64,000 nt of DNA from Atherinomorus stipes (GCA_023101725.1 JALJCO010007140.1:1-64000); one strand, 5' to 3'. Shown: positions 1 through 11,615, counted from the stretch's first letter. A program made the numbers and translations. Notes: generated by a model from the letters alone, not told the origin.

Positions 1-1000
1 GTACTTATGAGGAAAAAAGGAGGAAACTATTAGCTAGTTCTTGCACACTAGGGAAGTAGTAGGAAGCTATTAGGTACTTATCTAGAACTTAGTAGGAAAC
101 TTTAGGTAGTTATCTAATACCTAGTAGGGATGTAGGAGGAAACTATAAGGTAGTTATCTAGAACTTAGTAGGAAACTATTAGGTAGTTATGCATTACCAG
201 GGAAGTAGGAGGGAAAACTATTAGGTTGTTATCTAGTACTTACTAGGGAAGTACTGGGAAACTATTAGGTAGATATCTAGAACTTAGAAGGAAACTATTA
301 GATAGTTAATTAGTACTTACTAGGAAGTAGAAGGAAAACTATTAGGTGATTAACAGTACTTACTAGGAAAGAAGTAGGAAACTATTAGGTAGTTATCTAA
401 TACATATTAGGAAAGTAGGAGGGAAAGTATTAGGTAGTTATCTAGAACTTAGTAGTAGGAAACTATTCGGTAGGTATCTAGTACTTACTTTGTGTAAAGT
501 ACTAGGAAACTATTAAGAAGTTGTCTAGTACTTACTATGGAAGTAGAAGGAAACTAGTAGGTAGTAATCTAATACACTAATAGGGAAGTAGAAGGAACTC
601 TTAGGTAGTTATCTAGAACTTATCGGGGGGGGTAGGAAACTATTAGGTAGTTATCTAGTACTTACTAGGGGAAGGGGTACCGGGTAGGAAACTATTAAGT
701 AGTTATCTAGAACTTACTAGGGAAGTAGTCGGAAACTATTAGTGGTAGTTATCTAATACTTAGTAGGGAATGGGGTTCGGGGGGGGGAGGAAACTATAAG
801 GTAGTTAAGTCTAGAACGTTTTAAGTAGGAAACTATTAGGGAAAGTTAATAAAGGAATTACTAGGAAGTACTAGGAAACTATAAGGTACTTATCTAGTAC
901 TTACTTGGGAAGTAGGAGGAAACTATTAGGTAGTTATCTAGAACTTAGAAGGAAACTATGAGATAATTAATTAGTACTTACTAGGGAAGTAGGAGGAAAC
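1..1000. repeat. Diverged minisatellite, forward orientation
   Basis: This kilobase consists of imperfect copies of a short AT-rich unit with the cores AGGAAACTATTAGGTAG and TTATCTAG(A/T)ACTTA, alternating with ACTAGGGAAGTAGGAGG. Spacing between cores varies from roughly 33 to 70 bp. Further pieces lie at 2144-2177, 3108-3160, 3335-3455, 3600-3640 and 3880-3940 between inserted elements. From 3941 on the same motif appears as its reverse complement. It is non-coding, with a high density of stop codons. Confidence 0.9.
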
Positions 1001-1019
1001 TATTGAAAGAAGAAGTTAG

Positions 1020-2143
1020 TAGTGTGACCCCGGGGAGGCAAAATCTAGACCTCACTATGTCACTTGTGGGGTCCCCAGGGGTCGGTCCTTGGGCCGACCC
1101 TATTTCCCATCTACATGCTCCCTGGGTCACATTATCAGCAAGCATGGAATTTCTTTCCATTGCTATGCTGATGATACTCAGCCTACCTCAGGACAGACCC
1201 CACCTCCTCTGCAGCCCCCCCCACCAGTCCTCAGCCTGCCTGGAGGAGATAAAGGCGTGGATGACCAACAACTTCTTACAGCTTAACAATGGGAAAACCG
1301 ATTCATTCTCATAGGTACTCCAGATCAACTCCAATCTTCCTCCGTCACCAGCATGACGTGGCCAGATCATTCCCCTTTCCCCTCTGTTACAAACCTGGGA
1401 GCAAATTTGACCCCACCTTACATTTGAGCATCACATTCAACAACTCACTCAAACAGCCTTTTTTTTTTCATCTAAGGAATATTGCCAAACTTGGCCCCTC
1501 CCCCCTCTGTCTGGCTGATGCTGAAAAGCTGGTCCATGCCTTTGTCTCCTCCTGGCTGGACTACTGTAATGTGCTCCCTTGTTGGGAACCCCTGGCAGGA
1601 GCCTTCAGAGGCTCCAGAATATCCAAAAAACAGCGCTGCCCGGATCCTGACAAGGAGACGCAAGTTTGACCACATCACTCCCCATTCTCCACCTCCCCTT
1701 CACTGGCTCCTGGTCAATGTGAGGATTGAATGTTAGATCTGTCTCCTCACATTCCAGACCATACACCAGCATACATAAAAGATCTCCTCTGTCCACCCAG
1801 AAGCAGCAGAAACCTCCGCTCCTCAGACCTCCATCTCCTCAGTGTCCCCAGAACAGAGCTGAGGACGATGAAAGAGCAGAGCCCTCACGGCTGTGAACCT
1901 CTCTCCCAGCCTACCTGAGAGCTCCCCAGTCTGTGGACTCTTTTAAAAAACTTTTTAAAACATTTTTATTCCGGAAAACGTTCCAATGACTACTGGTTCT
2001 AAACGTGTTTTTACTGTGTGTTGTTTTACGTTGTTTTCATTAGTGTGTGCTTTTGTCTGTTTTTATCTTTCTGGAGCACTTTGAGGCCTGTCTTTCAGAT
2101 GTACAGTGCGTTATAAATAAGTTGCATTATTATTATTATTATA
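1020..2143 (+). mobile_element. L2-type LINE, 5'-truncated 3' end
   Basis: The reading frames carry the C-terminal half of an L2-type reverse transcriptase. The palm motif CYADDTQ is encoded near 1160-1185, then LEEIKAW-like and LNNGKT segments, then LADAEKL.HAFVSSWLDYCN near 1515-1570, then DHITP and LRSSDLHLLSVPRT-like segments near 1670-1850. Several frameshifts separate these pieces, so the copy is dead. The 3' UTR has the usual GAGCACTTTGAGGC and GTGCGTTATAAATAA tail and ends in a (TTA)n microsatellite at about 2126-2143. The element interrupts the flanking minisatellite, and the array resumes directly after it with TTATCTAGTACTTA. Confidence 0.85.
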
Positions 2144-2144
2144 G

Positions 2145-2459
2145 TTATCTAGTACTTACGAGGAAGTAGTAGGAAACTACCTGCCTTAAAAAAAGAGTCG
2201 CCACCCAAAAAAAAAGGTCATTCACTCTAATCCTTTGTTGGACGCCTATAGCTTTGATTACGGCACGCATTCGCTGTGGCATTGTTTTGATAAGCTTCTG
2301 CAATGTCAAAAGATTTATTTCCATCCAGTGTTGCATTAATTTTTCACCAAGATCTTGCATTGATGATGGTAGAGTCTGACCGCTGCGCAAAGCCCTCTCT
2401 ATCACATCCCAAAGATTCTCAATGGGGTTGAGGTCTGGACTCTGTGGGGGCCAATCCAT
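2145..2459 (-). pseudogene. Tc1-like transposase, C-terminal remnant
   Basis: About 100 residues beginning MDWPPQSPDLNPIENLWD match the conserved C-terminal block of Tc1 transposases, a cut-and-paste DDE enzyme. The E of NPIENLW is the third catalytic residue. The reading frame runs through the terminal inverted repeat into the flanking minisatellite, so its last residues are not transposase. The two catalytic aspartates and the DNA-binding half are not in this frame. Confidence 0.8.
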
Positions 2460-3105
2460 GTTTTAAATTGATGTGTCATGCTCCCTGAACCATCTTTCAC
2501 AATTTGAGCCTGATGAATGCCAGGGCATTGTCATCTTGGAATATGGCCGTGCCATCAGGAAAGAAACATCCATTGATGGAATAACCTGCTCATTCAGTAT
2601 ATTCAGGTATCAGCTGACCTCATTATCTGAGCTCATACTGTTGCTGAACCTGGACCTGAGCAACTGCAGCAACCCCAGATCATCACACCGCCCCCACAGG
2701 CTCATACAGTAGCACTAGGCATGATGGGTGCATCACTTCATCTGCCTTTCCGGCCACATTTCTTCCTGGAAGACGATGGTCCACCATCCTTCCAGTTTTT
2801 CAGGAATGCGTTGGACAGTTCTGAACCCAGTTTTTAGTAGTTTCTGCATCTCTTTAGATGTTTTCTCTGCTTGATGCCAATCATCTGACCCTTCTCAGAC
2901 AGACTAACATCTTTTCCACGACCACGGATGTGTCTTTCAACATGGTTGTTTAGGAAATGAGAAGCAAGTCATTGCACCAGTTGGGGTTAAATAACTTGTT
3001 GCCAGCTGAAAGATAATCGCCCATCATGTAATTATCCAATAGGAGGCTCGTACCTATTTGCTTAGTTAAATCCAGGTGGCCACTTTTTTTTTGGGCCAAG
3101 CAGTG
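2180..3105 (-). mobile_element. Tc1/mariner element, internally deleted
   Basis: The ends are imperfect terminal inverted repeats, CCTGCCTTAAAAAAAGAGTC on the left and the complement of GGGCCAAGCAGTG on the right, each next to a TA dinucleotide, the Tc1/mariner target. On the minus strand the left side encodes the transposase C-terminus, WPPQSPDLNPIENLWDVIE (about 2400-2457), which contains the final acidic residue of the DDE triad. The right side (about 2760-2945) encodes the N-terminal helix-turn-helix (IRGRGKD.SLSEKGQMIG-like) with frameshifts. The central catalytic region between the HTH and the GGGVMIWGC-like segment (about 2700) is missing, so the element cannot mobilise itself. Its 926 bp compare with the 1.2-1.6 kb usual for Tc1-like elements. 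Confidence 0.88.
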
Positions 3106-3147
3106 TATTAGACAGTTATCTAGAACTTAGCAGGAAACTATTAGGTA

Positions 3148-3340
3148 GTTAAAGAACAAGACTGACTGACCAACTGACTTATTATTATTGTTATTATTAT
3201 CAATGTTATATTGTTAAAAAAAAAAGAAAAAGAAAAGAAAAGAAAAAACCAAAAAAAAGGAGAGCTTTTTACATTGTCGAATTTCCTTTCTGGGATAAAT
3301 AAAGTATTTTTCATTCATTTCATTTCATTTCATTATCTAG
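3148..3340 (+). mobile_element. Rex1-type LINE 3' tail
   Basis: This stretch reads AAGAACAAGACTGACTGACC, (TTA)n, ATATTGTTAAAA, an A-rich tract, CATTGTCGAATTTCC and GGGATAAATAAAGTATTTTTC. The same string occurs reverse-complemented at 53250-53410, at the end of a Rex1-like reverse transcriptase gene. It is therefore the 3' end of that retrotransposon family with no coding sequence left. It ends in a CATTTCATTT microsatellite. Confidence 0.75.
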
Positions 3341-3461
3341 TACTTACTAGGGAAGTAGGAGGAAACTATTAGGTAGTTATCTAGTACTTTATCGCAAATA
3401 TGAGGAAACTATTATGTAGGTATCTATTACTTACTAGGGAAGCAGTGAGGAAATAATAATA

Positions 3462-3600
3462 TTAATAATAATACATTTTGTTTATAGAGCACAGAAGCTC
3501 GAAGACGCTTTACACAAGTTATAAAAGAACAGGCAAGTAAAATTTACAACAAACATTTGATTAAAATACAATAAAACTACAAATAAAAGGGTAGTCACAT
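3462..3600 (-). mobile_element. LINE/SINE 3' tail fragment
   Basis: The left edge is (AAT)n followed by ACATTTTGTTTATAGAGCAC and AAGACGCTTTACA. Read on the minus strand this is the GCGTCT..GTGCTCTATAAACAAAATGT(ATT)n tail common to fish L2-like LINEs and the SINEs that borrow it. No coding sequence remains. The exact family cannot be fixed from the tail alone. Confidence 0.5.
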
Positions 3601-3639
3601 TAGGTAGTCATCTAGTACTTAGTAGGGAAGAAGGAGGAA

Positions 3640-3880
3640 AAAACTGAATCAGAGCAGTTGTTGACTTTACTTAAAATTCATGTTCAGTTAACATGATTTT
3701 GTCTCATGTTATCCAAACATAATATACGTGTTGCATGAACACAATTCATTTAAGTACCATGAACAACAAGCTATGATTAGCTCTTTTTTTTAGTTGAAGT
3801 AACATATTATAATTATGTGCAACTCCTTGACATAAAAACATTTTGTAAGTCAGGGAACCATTTCTTTCAGTATAGGGAAG
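3640..3880. other. Unassigned AT-rich spacer inside the minisatellite
   Basis: This segment is unlike the flanking repeat units and has no ORF of note. It may be a small non-autonomous insertion, but I see no convincing terminal repeats. Confidence 0.3.
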
Positions 3881-3940
3881 TAGGAGAGAAAACTCTTAGG
3901 TAGTTAGTTAGGTAGTACTAAATCACTACCTCATAGATTC

Positions 3941-4060
3941 CTACTACTTCCCTAGTAAGAACGAGATAACTACCTAATAGTTTCCCCCTAAGTTCTAGAT
4001 AGCTACCGAATAGTTTCCTCCTACTTCCCTCGTAACTACTAGATAACTACCTAATAGATG
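3941..4060 (-). repeat. Minisatellite, inverted orientation (left block)
   Basis: These are units of the 1-1000 repeat in reverse complement (CTACCTAATAGTTTCC, CTACTTCCCTAGTAAG). The switch from forward to reverse units falls at about 3940, making this the axis of a large imperfect inverted repeat. The inverted array resumes at 5324. Confidence 0.8.
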
Positions 4061-5323
4061 GGTTTCTGAGCAACGTCACAGATAGGATGCGCACGTAACC
4101 AGGGGCAAGAAAACAGAGGAAAAGCATTATTGAACTATGAGAAGACGTGTGTTTTACATACAAAACTCGACTTTTAATGCAGATTAGGTCATGATATGAC
4201 GTGAAAGTGTCGGGGAAATATAATGTTTGAGTCCTGGTATTTGTTCAGTCGCAAAAATCAAAACATTAAAGCATGTAAACAGTTGAAAATGGTGAAAATA
4301 GGACAGTAGGCGTGACTGATCTTCAGAAAACCCTCCCAGATAACTTATTCCGGTTCAGACTATGATTTATTTAGTCTTTCACCATGGTCACATGTAGGAT
4401 GAAACCACGGCGGAGGCAGAAATTATTCCCGTATTCTAGTGGGAAGACTGTAATAGCAGCATCACCGCCGCGATCGGCTGCATGACATAAACTGTAAACA
4501 CTGTGTGTGACAGCCGTCCTCTGCTGCTTAGGCACGAACTTAAAAAAGAAGAAGAAACTGATGGTGGAGCCGTTTACGAACGTTCACGTGGCATAACAAC
4601 GCATCCCGGAGATTTAGTACGAAGTACGGGGTCGTAAATCAGATGGCGTTTGAGTTTATACCGTTAGCTTGCTAGCAGTTAGCTAGTCTGTCTACTGTCC
4701 ACCACGATCTCATCCACAATAAAGCAGAACGTTACACAAGCAGCGAAACTTACCGACAGCAATGCGTGTTAGTCCCTAACAGCTGGAATCAGCTCCTTTC
4801 CAAACGTAGTGATGATGTCGTCTTTGCCTGGTTTAATCCAAAACTAGTGAAAGTTGCTCCTGTATGGAGGAGGTGAGGACGACACGGAGCTGAACTGAAC
4901 CTGCTGCAGGCTGCAGATTGTTGTGGCCTCTTTTGGTTTTAACAAAGAGTCTAAAACGAAAGTTTAAGCCGCTTTCTAACTCAGGTTTTTCAGGCAAATT
5001 TCAAATGACGTCCAACACGAATAATATCCATGTTTAAACAAGAAAAATGCCGGTTCCGGGTGATGACTCCCTTACCAAGTTACTGTAATCGTGATAGAAA
5101 TATAACACAGCAACGCAGCGTCGGTATTTTGTTATTCGTCATCAAAATACAGATTTATTCAATATGATTTAAAACACAACGATCTCTGTTTGTTTCGTCG
5201 GGTTACTTTACATTTTTATGAATGATATGAGTGCGTGTTTGGCCGTGTAGACTCCAATACAAAACAGGCTTTTCCCCCCTGGTTGCGCGCGCAACTGCTA
5301 ATGTTTGTAAACAGGAAACCCAT
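4059..5323. mobile_element. Candidate non-autonomous DNA transposon, unclassified
   Basis: A 1.26 kb, relatively GC-rich segment interrupts the AT-rich minisatellite. Its ends are inverted: GATGGGTTTC at the left and GAAACCCATC at the right. Inside each end there is a second matching block, GCGCACGTAACCAGGGG versus the complement GCGCGCGCAACCAGGGG. This pattern fits a terminal inverted repeat of roughly 50-60 bp with mismatches. Repeat units directly abut both ends. The flanking TA-rich bases (CTAATA / TATAGT) do not give a clear target-site duplication, so the superfamily stays open. No transposase-like ORF is visible. Confidence 0.6.
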
Positions 5324-5840
5324 CTATAGTTTCCCAGCAGTTTCCTGGTAAGTACTAGATAACTACGTAATAGTTTCCCTACTTCTTCTCTGGTAAGTAA
5401 TAGATAACTACCTAATAGATTCATACTACTTACCTAGTATATACTAGATAACTACTTAATAGCTTCCTACTAACTTCTAGATAACTACCTAATAGTGTCC
5501 TCCTACTTCTCTCTTATATATTAGATAACTACCTTATAGTTTCCTACAACTTCCCTAGTAAGAACTGGATAACTAAGTAATAGTTTCCTACTATTTTCCC
5601 TAGTAAGTACTAGATAACTACCTTTATATTTTTCCTACTAATTTCTAGAAAACTACCCAATAGTTTCCTCTACTTCCCCCTCCATGTTTTAGATAACTAC
5701 CTAATAGTTCCCTCCTATTTCTCTACTGTACTAGATAACTACCTTATAGTTTCCAACTAAGTACTAGATATCTACCTAGTAGTTTCCTACTAAGTTCTAG
5801 ATAAGTACCTCATAGTTTCCTTCTACTTCCCTAGTAGCTA
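5324..5840 (-). repeat. Minisatellite, inverted orientation (right block)
   Basis: About a dozen imperfect units of the reverse-complement form (GATAACTACCTAATAGTTTCCTACTA) run to about 5840, where the array stops. They match the units at 1-1000 on the other strand. Confidence 0.85.
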
Positions 5841-6138
5841 AGCAATTTTTGTATCCCTTATTGTAAAGTGTTACTGGAATTTGTTTGCTGTTAGTGGTGT
5901 CAGGGTGACTTACTACTATTTCGCCAATAGAGGGCACTGTTACCTTACTAAGAGAGGACTTCTGTAAAGAAAACAAAGAAAATGAACATTCAGTTTAACC
6001 CAAACCATTATATTTAGCCTAAAACAAATGTTACCTAAACATTAGCTTAATCTTTCCTAGTTTTACCCTAATGGTATGCTGAAACTACTGCTGATTGTCA
6101 TGGCTCTGTGTTAAATCTCTATGTGATCGATTCTTTAC
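5841..6138. other. Unassigned sequence
   Basis: No ORF, RNA gene or repeat structure is recognisable here apart from ordinary AT-rich non-coding composition. Confidence 0.4.
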
Positions 6139-6911
6139 TTAAAGCAGTAACTTCAGCTCGGGGCTCCCCCTAGTGGCGTTCTTTCACTGTCGTAAAGTTC
6201 AACCCCCCCCCCCCCCCCCCCCCCGCCCCCTACACCCCCAGAGCACACAGACGGCTTCTCTACCATCTTTCCTCTATTTTGATACCTGGATATATTTCTT
6301 AGCTTTTACTAGCTTGTTGATGCTACGTTGCTGCGTTGGTAGCAGCACCTCGTCTCCCTCTGCTCAAAGCAAAGTCATGTCTCTTCTGAAACGGGACGTT
6401 TTACCCGCCATTTGCGGGTAAATATGCCGTGGATTATATTTTTCACTGGTGTTGGCGAGTAGCAGGTAAGAATATGAACTTTTATTTACTTTTTGCGGAC
6501 GTGACAAGTGATTATTGAGCCTGAAGCAGTGATGCTTCACCCGGCGCCCAGGCAGCGCAGCTACGTGAATCACTCTGGTCCAGCAAAGAGTTGGTTATGA
6601 GAGCCAGGAGCCGTGTTTAGGTGGTGTGAAGCTAAAGAAATGTTTTCTTCCATTAGCGCTGGTAGTCTGGTTCAGATCAGAGCTGGAAGCAGCTCGGTAG
6701 ATAAGGGGACCTGAGTACCGTACAGCGGTTTCTGTTGTCGCAAGTTCTGCTCGGGTCGGCGCAGGCAAAGTTGTATTTAGCTGCTCGCAGGCCAGAGGCC
6801 CCGGCGGGAGGGGGGGGGACATTGGATCTCTCCGTAAACACTTTGTTTAGTCCCACGGGGATTCCGAAAAGCATTTATTGAGGTAAAAAAGTTACTGAGT
6901 TTCCCCTTTAA
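6139..6911. mobile_element. TTAA-bounded MITE (Kolobok- or piggyBac-like)
   Basis: TTAA occurs at both borders (6139-6142 and 6908-6911). Just inside, both ends share CAGTAACTT in inverted orientation: AGCAGTAACTTCAG on the left and the complement AGGGGAAACTCAGTAACTT on the right, with a 7-8 bp offset that suggests a small deletion at the left end. The interior is GC-rich with no transposase ORF and carries a 22-nt C homopolymer. TTAA targets are typical of Kolobok and piggyBac families, and I cannot choose between them. Confidence 0.5.
6203..6224. repeat. Poly-C tract (22 nt)
   Basis: An uninterrupted run of 22 C followed by GCCCCC. Its length is likely to be unstable in sequencing and assembly. 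Confidence 0.9.
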
Positions 6912-7652
6912 AAGAAATAACCAAATAAAGTATAGAGAACATACAGTATATCACAAAATGTGCATTTTATTCCAGTGTGGCTTGTTATTAAAGCCAGTTT
7001 CTGGAGATGAATAATAGTTTACATTAATGCTCCGATGTAAAAAAAAAAAGGAAAAGAAAAGTGAGAAAGAATACTGTAGAGATCTTCGGATAACATACGA
7101 ACATACGATGGTTATCATGACCTTAGACCACCGTCCAACGTTATAAATCCAGATATTCACGCTGCTTCCCATGTTGGCAGATAGGAGGTAATTGGGACTC
7201 GTTCCCCAGGCAATGGCGGTGCCGCAAGATGGCGCAACACACAAAACACTTGTCAGATATCTACCGTTTATGTTGTTATTCAGTAGCAAATTCATACAGT
7301 AAGTGCTAAATTGGACTGGTGCTAATCAAAATGTATTGGTTTTTGGAAAAAATTTTAATTTGACTTTGTACTGACTAAGATATTTAACTTGAGAAAAAAA
7401 AATTAATGTAACAGAATTACAGCAAGTCAATTAGTTTATTCCATATCAAATAATTAAGTTTTAAGTACAGTCAATATACCATTGCTGGAACATAAAATGT
7501 GCATTGGGTGCAATCAAAGCTTGGTTACACACTTTCTTCAAAGATTTTTTTTTTATAATTTAATTCTTTCTAGACATGACCCACTAATGGTCAAATCTTT
7601 AAAGTGAAGAAATGGTTTCAAGCAAAGATAGATTACTTGATAGAAATGAGAA
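6912..7652. other. Unassigned AT-rich non-coding sequence
   Basis: No supported feature. A minus-strand open stretch at 6951-7295 includes a short AIAWGTSPNYLLSANMG segment resembling a WD-repeat edge, but the rest is low-complexity and it was not accepted as a gene. Confidence 0.4.
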
Positions 7653-7669
7653 CACTATGTTGCATGTTT
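7653..7669. repeat. Target-site duplication of the L1 at 7670-13156 (3' side)
   Basis: The 17-mer CACTATGTTGCATGTTT is repeated exactly at 13157-13173, flanking the L1. It fixes both ends of the insertion. Confidence 0.95.
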
Positions 7670-7782
7670 TTTTATATATTTTATTTATAAATTTTAAATT
7701 GGCATATTACAAACAGTAGAGAACAGAAAAAACAAACAATACTGCCCCACTGCTCACTCACCCCCCCAAAAGAAAAAAAAAA

Positions 7783-7785
<3 letters not shown>

Positions 7786-7824
<39 letters not shown>
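7786..7824. repeat. (AT)n microsatellite
   Basis: About 19 AT dinucleotides, followed by a degenerate CATA/CACA tract to about 7890, in the 3' tail of the L1. Confidence 0.9.
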
Positions 7825-7831
<7 letters not shown>

Positions 7832-8003
7832 CACACATACATATACATCATAAATACACATACACATACATACATATATACATATACAAAAAAATCAATA
7901 AATAAAAATAAAAAATAAATAAATAAAATAAAATAAAGTCCAGTCAGTGTTTTAGTATACAAGTATCATACACATTACAACAGAACAGATTGAGCCAGTT
8001 GCT

Positions 8004-11000
8004 TTACAAAGTTGTACCTACACAGCTTAAGTATGGTTGCCAGATTTCAAGAAAGACCTTGTACGACTTTCTTAGACTGTATGTTATTTTCTCTAAAGGA
8101 ATACAACGATTAATTTCTGCATACCATTGAGTTAGAAGTAGGGGAGAATCAGACTTCCATGTAGAAGCAATACATTTTCTAGCCACTGCCAAAGCTATTT
8201 CTAGGAATTTTTTTTGGTATTTGTTTAAAGGTTTATCAATTTTCATAAAGTTGCCAATTAAACAGATTTCAGAGTCCAGAGGTATTAAAGTCTTAATAAT
8301 GTTAGACAAAGTATTACAAAAGTCCAGCCAAAAATCTCTGACCTTCATACATGACCAAGTGCAGTGTAAGAATGAACCAACTTCTATTCCACATCGAAAA
8401 CAGAAATCAGATACTTTGGGTTTAGATTTGTGAATTTTTTCTGGCGTTAAGTATAGCTGATGAAGAAAATTGTGATGGATAAGCCTAAATCGTGAATTAA
8501 TAGTGGCAGATACAGTATGCTATCCTGACATAAATCGGACCACAGGGTACCTTCAATTCCAGTATTTAAATCTGATTCCCACCTTTCCTTGGATTTATAC
8601 AGTGTTGGTTTAGGACATTGTTTTATCAACGGAAAATACACTCTAGAAGTAAATTTACACGGCTCGCCATCATGTAGCATTTTTTCCAGCTCTGTAAGAC
8701 TTGGTAAGGCTGTATTCTTCCCAAAGGTGCTGCTTAGAAATGATCGCAGTTGAAGGTAACAAAAAAAGGTTTTGTTTGGCAGATTATATTTGGCTTTCAG
8801 TTGTTCAAATGTCATCAAGGATCCTTTTTCAAAGCAGTCCTCCAAAATATGTATCCCATTTTTATACCAGGTTTCCAGAATCTTGTTGTTTACAGTCAAT
8901 GGAATGAGCTGGTTTTGTTTCAAAGGTGACTTTGGTGACAGACCAAATCTTTGTCCAATGCTTTTATGGACATCATACCAAAATTTAATAAGGTGTAGTA
9001 GAATGGGATTGCCTGTTAATTTAGACAAGATTTTTGGGTTATACTTGTAGATAAAATCACAAAAAATGTTCTCTCTCAAAGAATTAAATGCAATGTTTAA
9101 CCACGATGGAACCATTTCACCTTCAAACATGGATAAAATATATCGCATTTGAGCTGCAAGATAGTATTTCCTGAAATTTGGAAGTTGAAGCCCTCCTGAT
9201 CTGTAATCCCATGTTTACGTTTCTAAAGACCTTCTAGCCACTTTACCATTCCAAGTAAATTGCCGCATAGTTTTTGTTAAGGGACTTAAAGAAAGTTTGC
9301 GGTATAGACACGTACCCTTATGTCCGACCGACCCGGACTCGGGTTGGACATAAGGGTACCCGTCCCAGTTTTTATCTGTGGAGACGCAAAAAAACGTGGA
9401 CCGATTCGGCCCGACCTGACCCAGACCCGCTGGTGGAAACGGGGCTTTAGACCCATTGGAGACCATGTAAATACAGACACCTTGACAATCAGAATAATTG
9501 AATGTTGTAAGTGGGATAATTTAGCTTTTATCATAGTTTACTTTATAACTTGACACAGTGCCATACAAATCAAGCAAATTTTGCAGTCGAGTAAGGGATC
9601 GAGATGGGTCTGTTATATACAACATAACATCATCGGCTAGCAAGTTAATTTTGTGGGTTGTCTGACCAACCACAAAAACCCTTGATATCAGGATCCTTTC
9701 TAATCGCTTCTGCCAAAGATTCGATAGCCAGTACAAACAGACTTGGTGATAATGGACACCCCTGACGGGATGATCTCGTCAGAGGAAATGTAGAAGACAT
9801 CTGCCCATTAGTAGTAATTCTTGCTTTGGGTTTGTAGTATAGTGTTCTCACCCAATCAATAAAATTTTCCCCAAAGCCAAATTTTGCTAATACTTAAAAC
9901 AAATAGGGCCATTCCAGCCTGTCAAAGACCTTCTCGGCGTCTAGTGCCACTGCTAGAATTGAATCAGATCTTGTTTTTGCTAAATGAATAATATTGAACA
10001 GTCTGCATAGGTTATTGGCAGATGTGCGTTTTTTAATAAAAACCACTTTGGTCTGGGTTAATTATTTTTGGTAATATATCGCTAAGTCTATTTGCTAACA
10101 ATTTGGAAACTAATTTATAATCTGTGTTTAATAATGAGATAGGCCAGTAAGAAGTACATTTTAGTGGGTCTTTATTTTTCTTTGGTATAACTGTTATTAT
10201 GGCAGTTGTAAAGGATTCAGTGTATGCGTCTTTGCAGCTAAATTTAAAACGTCTTTAATTAGAGGGATAAGTAAATCTTTAAATTCTTTGTAGAATTCAG
10301 GAGGGAAACCATCCTCTCTGGTGCTTTGTTAGACCTAAGTGAGCTTAAAGCTTTATTTATTTCTGCATTAGTGAAAGGGAGATCAAGGGTCTTACGGTCG
10401 TCTACATTAACTTTTGATTGTTGACAAAAAATTGTCAATATGTGTAACATCATGTGGGAGTTCTGATTTGTATAAATTGGAGTAAAAGTTTTTAAATGTA
10501 TCATTTATCTGTGTTGGGTTATATGAGACCATACCCATTTCAGTTTGTATAGCATTGATTGTCCTAGTGGTTTCTTCTGCCTTCAATTGCCATGACAGAA
10601 CTTTATGTGCCTTCTCTCTCCTAACCTCATAGTATCTTTGTTTAGTTTTCAAAATATCTCTTTCAGTTTTATAAGTGTTCAATGTATTGTGTTGGAGTTT
10701 TCTTCAGACTAAAGATTAATAAGTGTCATCAGAACTATTACTTTGAAAGTCTTTTTCCAGTTGTAAAATTTCTTTTTCTAGCTTTTCTGTGTCTTCTGTG
10801 TACTTTTTTAAAGGCTTTTGTATAAGAAATAATTTGTCCTCGCAGGTAGGCTTTCAATGTGTCCCATAGGATAAAACAACTGGGAGAGGAAGCACTATTT
10901 GTTTCATAGAAAAATTTAATTTGGTCTCTTTTAAATGTACAAAATTCAGCTCTCTGAAGGAGAGTTGGGTTCAGGCGCCATCTATAGGGTCCTCAAGGTA

Positions 11001-11615
11001 CATCAGGGAACAAGATGGACAAAGTTAATGGTGAGTGGTCAGACAAAGTTCTAGAAAGATATTCAGATTCCAACACTATGATATAAATGAATGGATGACA
11101 GGAATAAATCTATTCTAGTATGGGAATTATGATGGAATGAATAAAAGGAATAATCTCGAGTGAGAGGATGCAGCCGTCTCCAAACGTCCAATAGGCCCAG
11201 GTCTTTCATAAAAGCTTGAGTTGTCTTAACTGCTTTTGACCTGGTATTAGTCTTGGATGTTTTGTTCAGAAGCGGGGTCTAAGCAGAAATTAAAGTCACC
11301 CCCTATAAGTATGTTGTGTTGTCCACCTGCAATTTTTAGAAAAATATCTTGCATGAATATTTCATCATCATAGTTAGGTGCATATAGATTAAGAAGAGAC
11401 CATTTTTCTGAGAATATTCTACAATTAACCAGAACATATCGTCCTAAAGAATCAATGACAGTATCAGTAACTTCCAAAGGTGTGGTTATATTCACTAGAA
11501 TAGCTACTCCTCTAGCTTTTGAATTGAAAAAGGAGGATTTTACCTCTCCTACCCACTCTCGTTTTAGTTTTTTGTGTTCTTGTGATGTAAGCTGAGTTTC
11601 TTGAATGAAAGCCAT
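8004..11615 (-). pseudogene. L1 ORF2 (endonuclease-reverse transcriptase), degenerate
   Basis: Segments read from 11615 downward are recognisable. The endonuclease begins FIQETQLTSQEH and includes LLNLYAPNYD and ILIGGDFN, the catalytic-pocket motifs of APE-like nucleases. The reverse transcriptase has RQGCPLSPSLFVLAIE (about 9760) and the active-site LADDVMLY (about 9630). The C-terminal domain occupies 8004-9148 (KFLEIALAVARKCIASTWK-like). In life the protein nicks DNA and copies its own RNA at the nick. Frames are split into at least seven pieces, so no active enzyme can come from this copy. Confidence 0.9.
9307..9452. mobile_element. Small GC-rich MITE-like insertion with 14-bp hairpin
   Basis: The L1 ORF2 homology breaks between an FTWSPMG-like segment and a LTKTMRQFTWNG-like segment. 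The intervening roughly 146 bp is GC-rich in an AT-rich element and ends in GTGGAAACGGGGC, like the ends of fish MITEs. It contains a perfect inverted repeat, GTACCCTTATGTCC (9312-9325) and GGACATAAGGGTAC (9346-9359), with further pairing in the loop. Confidence 0.6.

Noticed and set aside
6951..7295. Minus-strand frame with a WD-repeat-like AIAWGTSPNYLLSANMG segment
   Set aside because: Only one weak edge of a possible repeat, with low-complexity FFSFFF around it; no splice sites or further repeats were seen.
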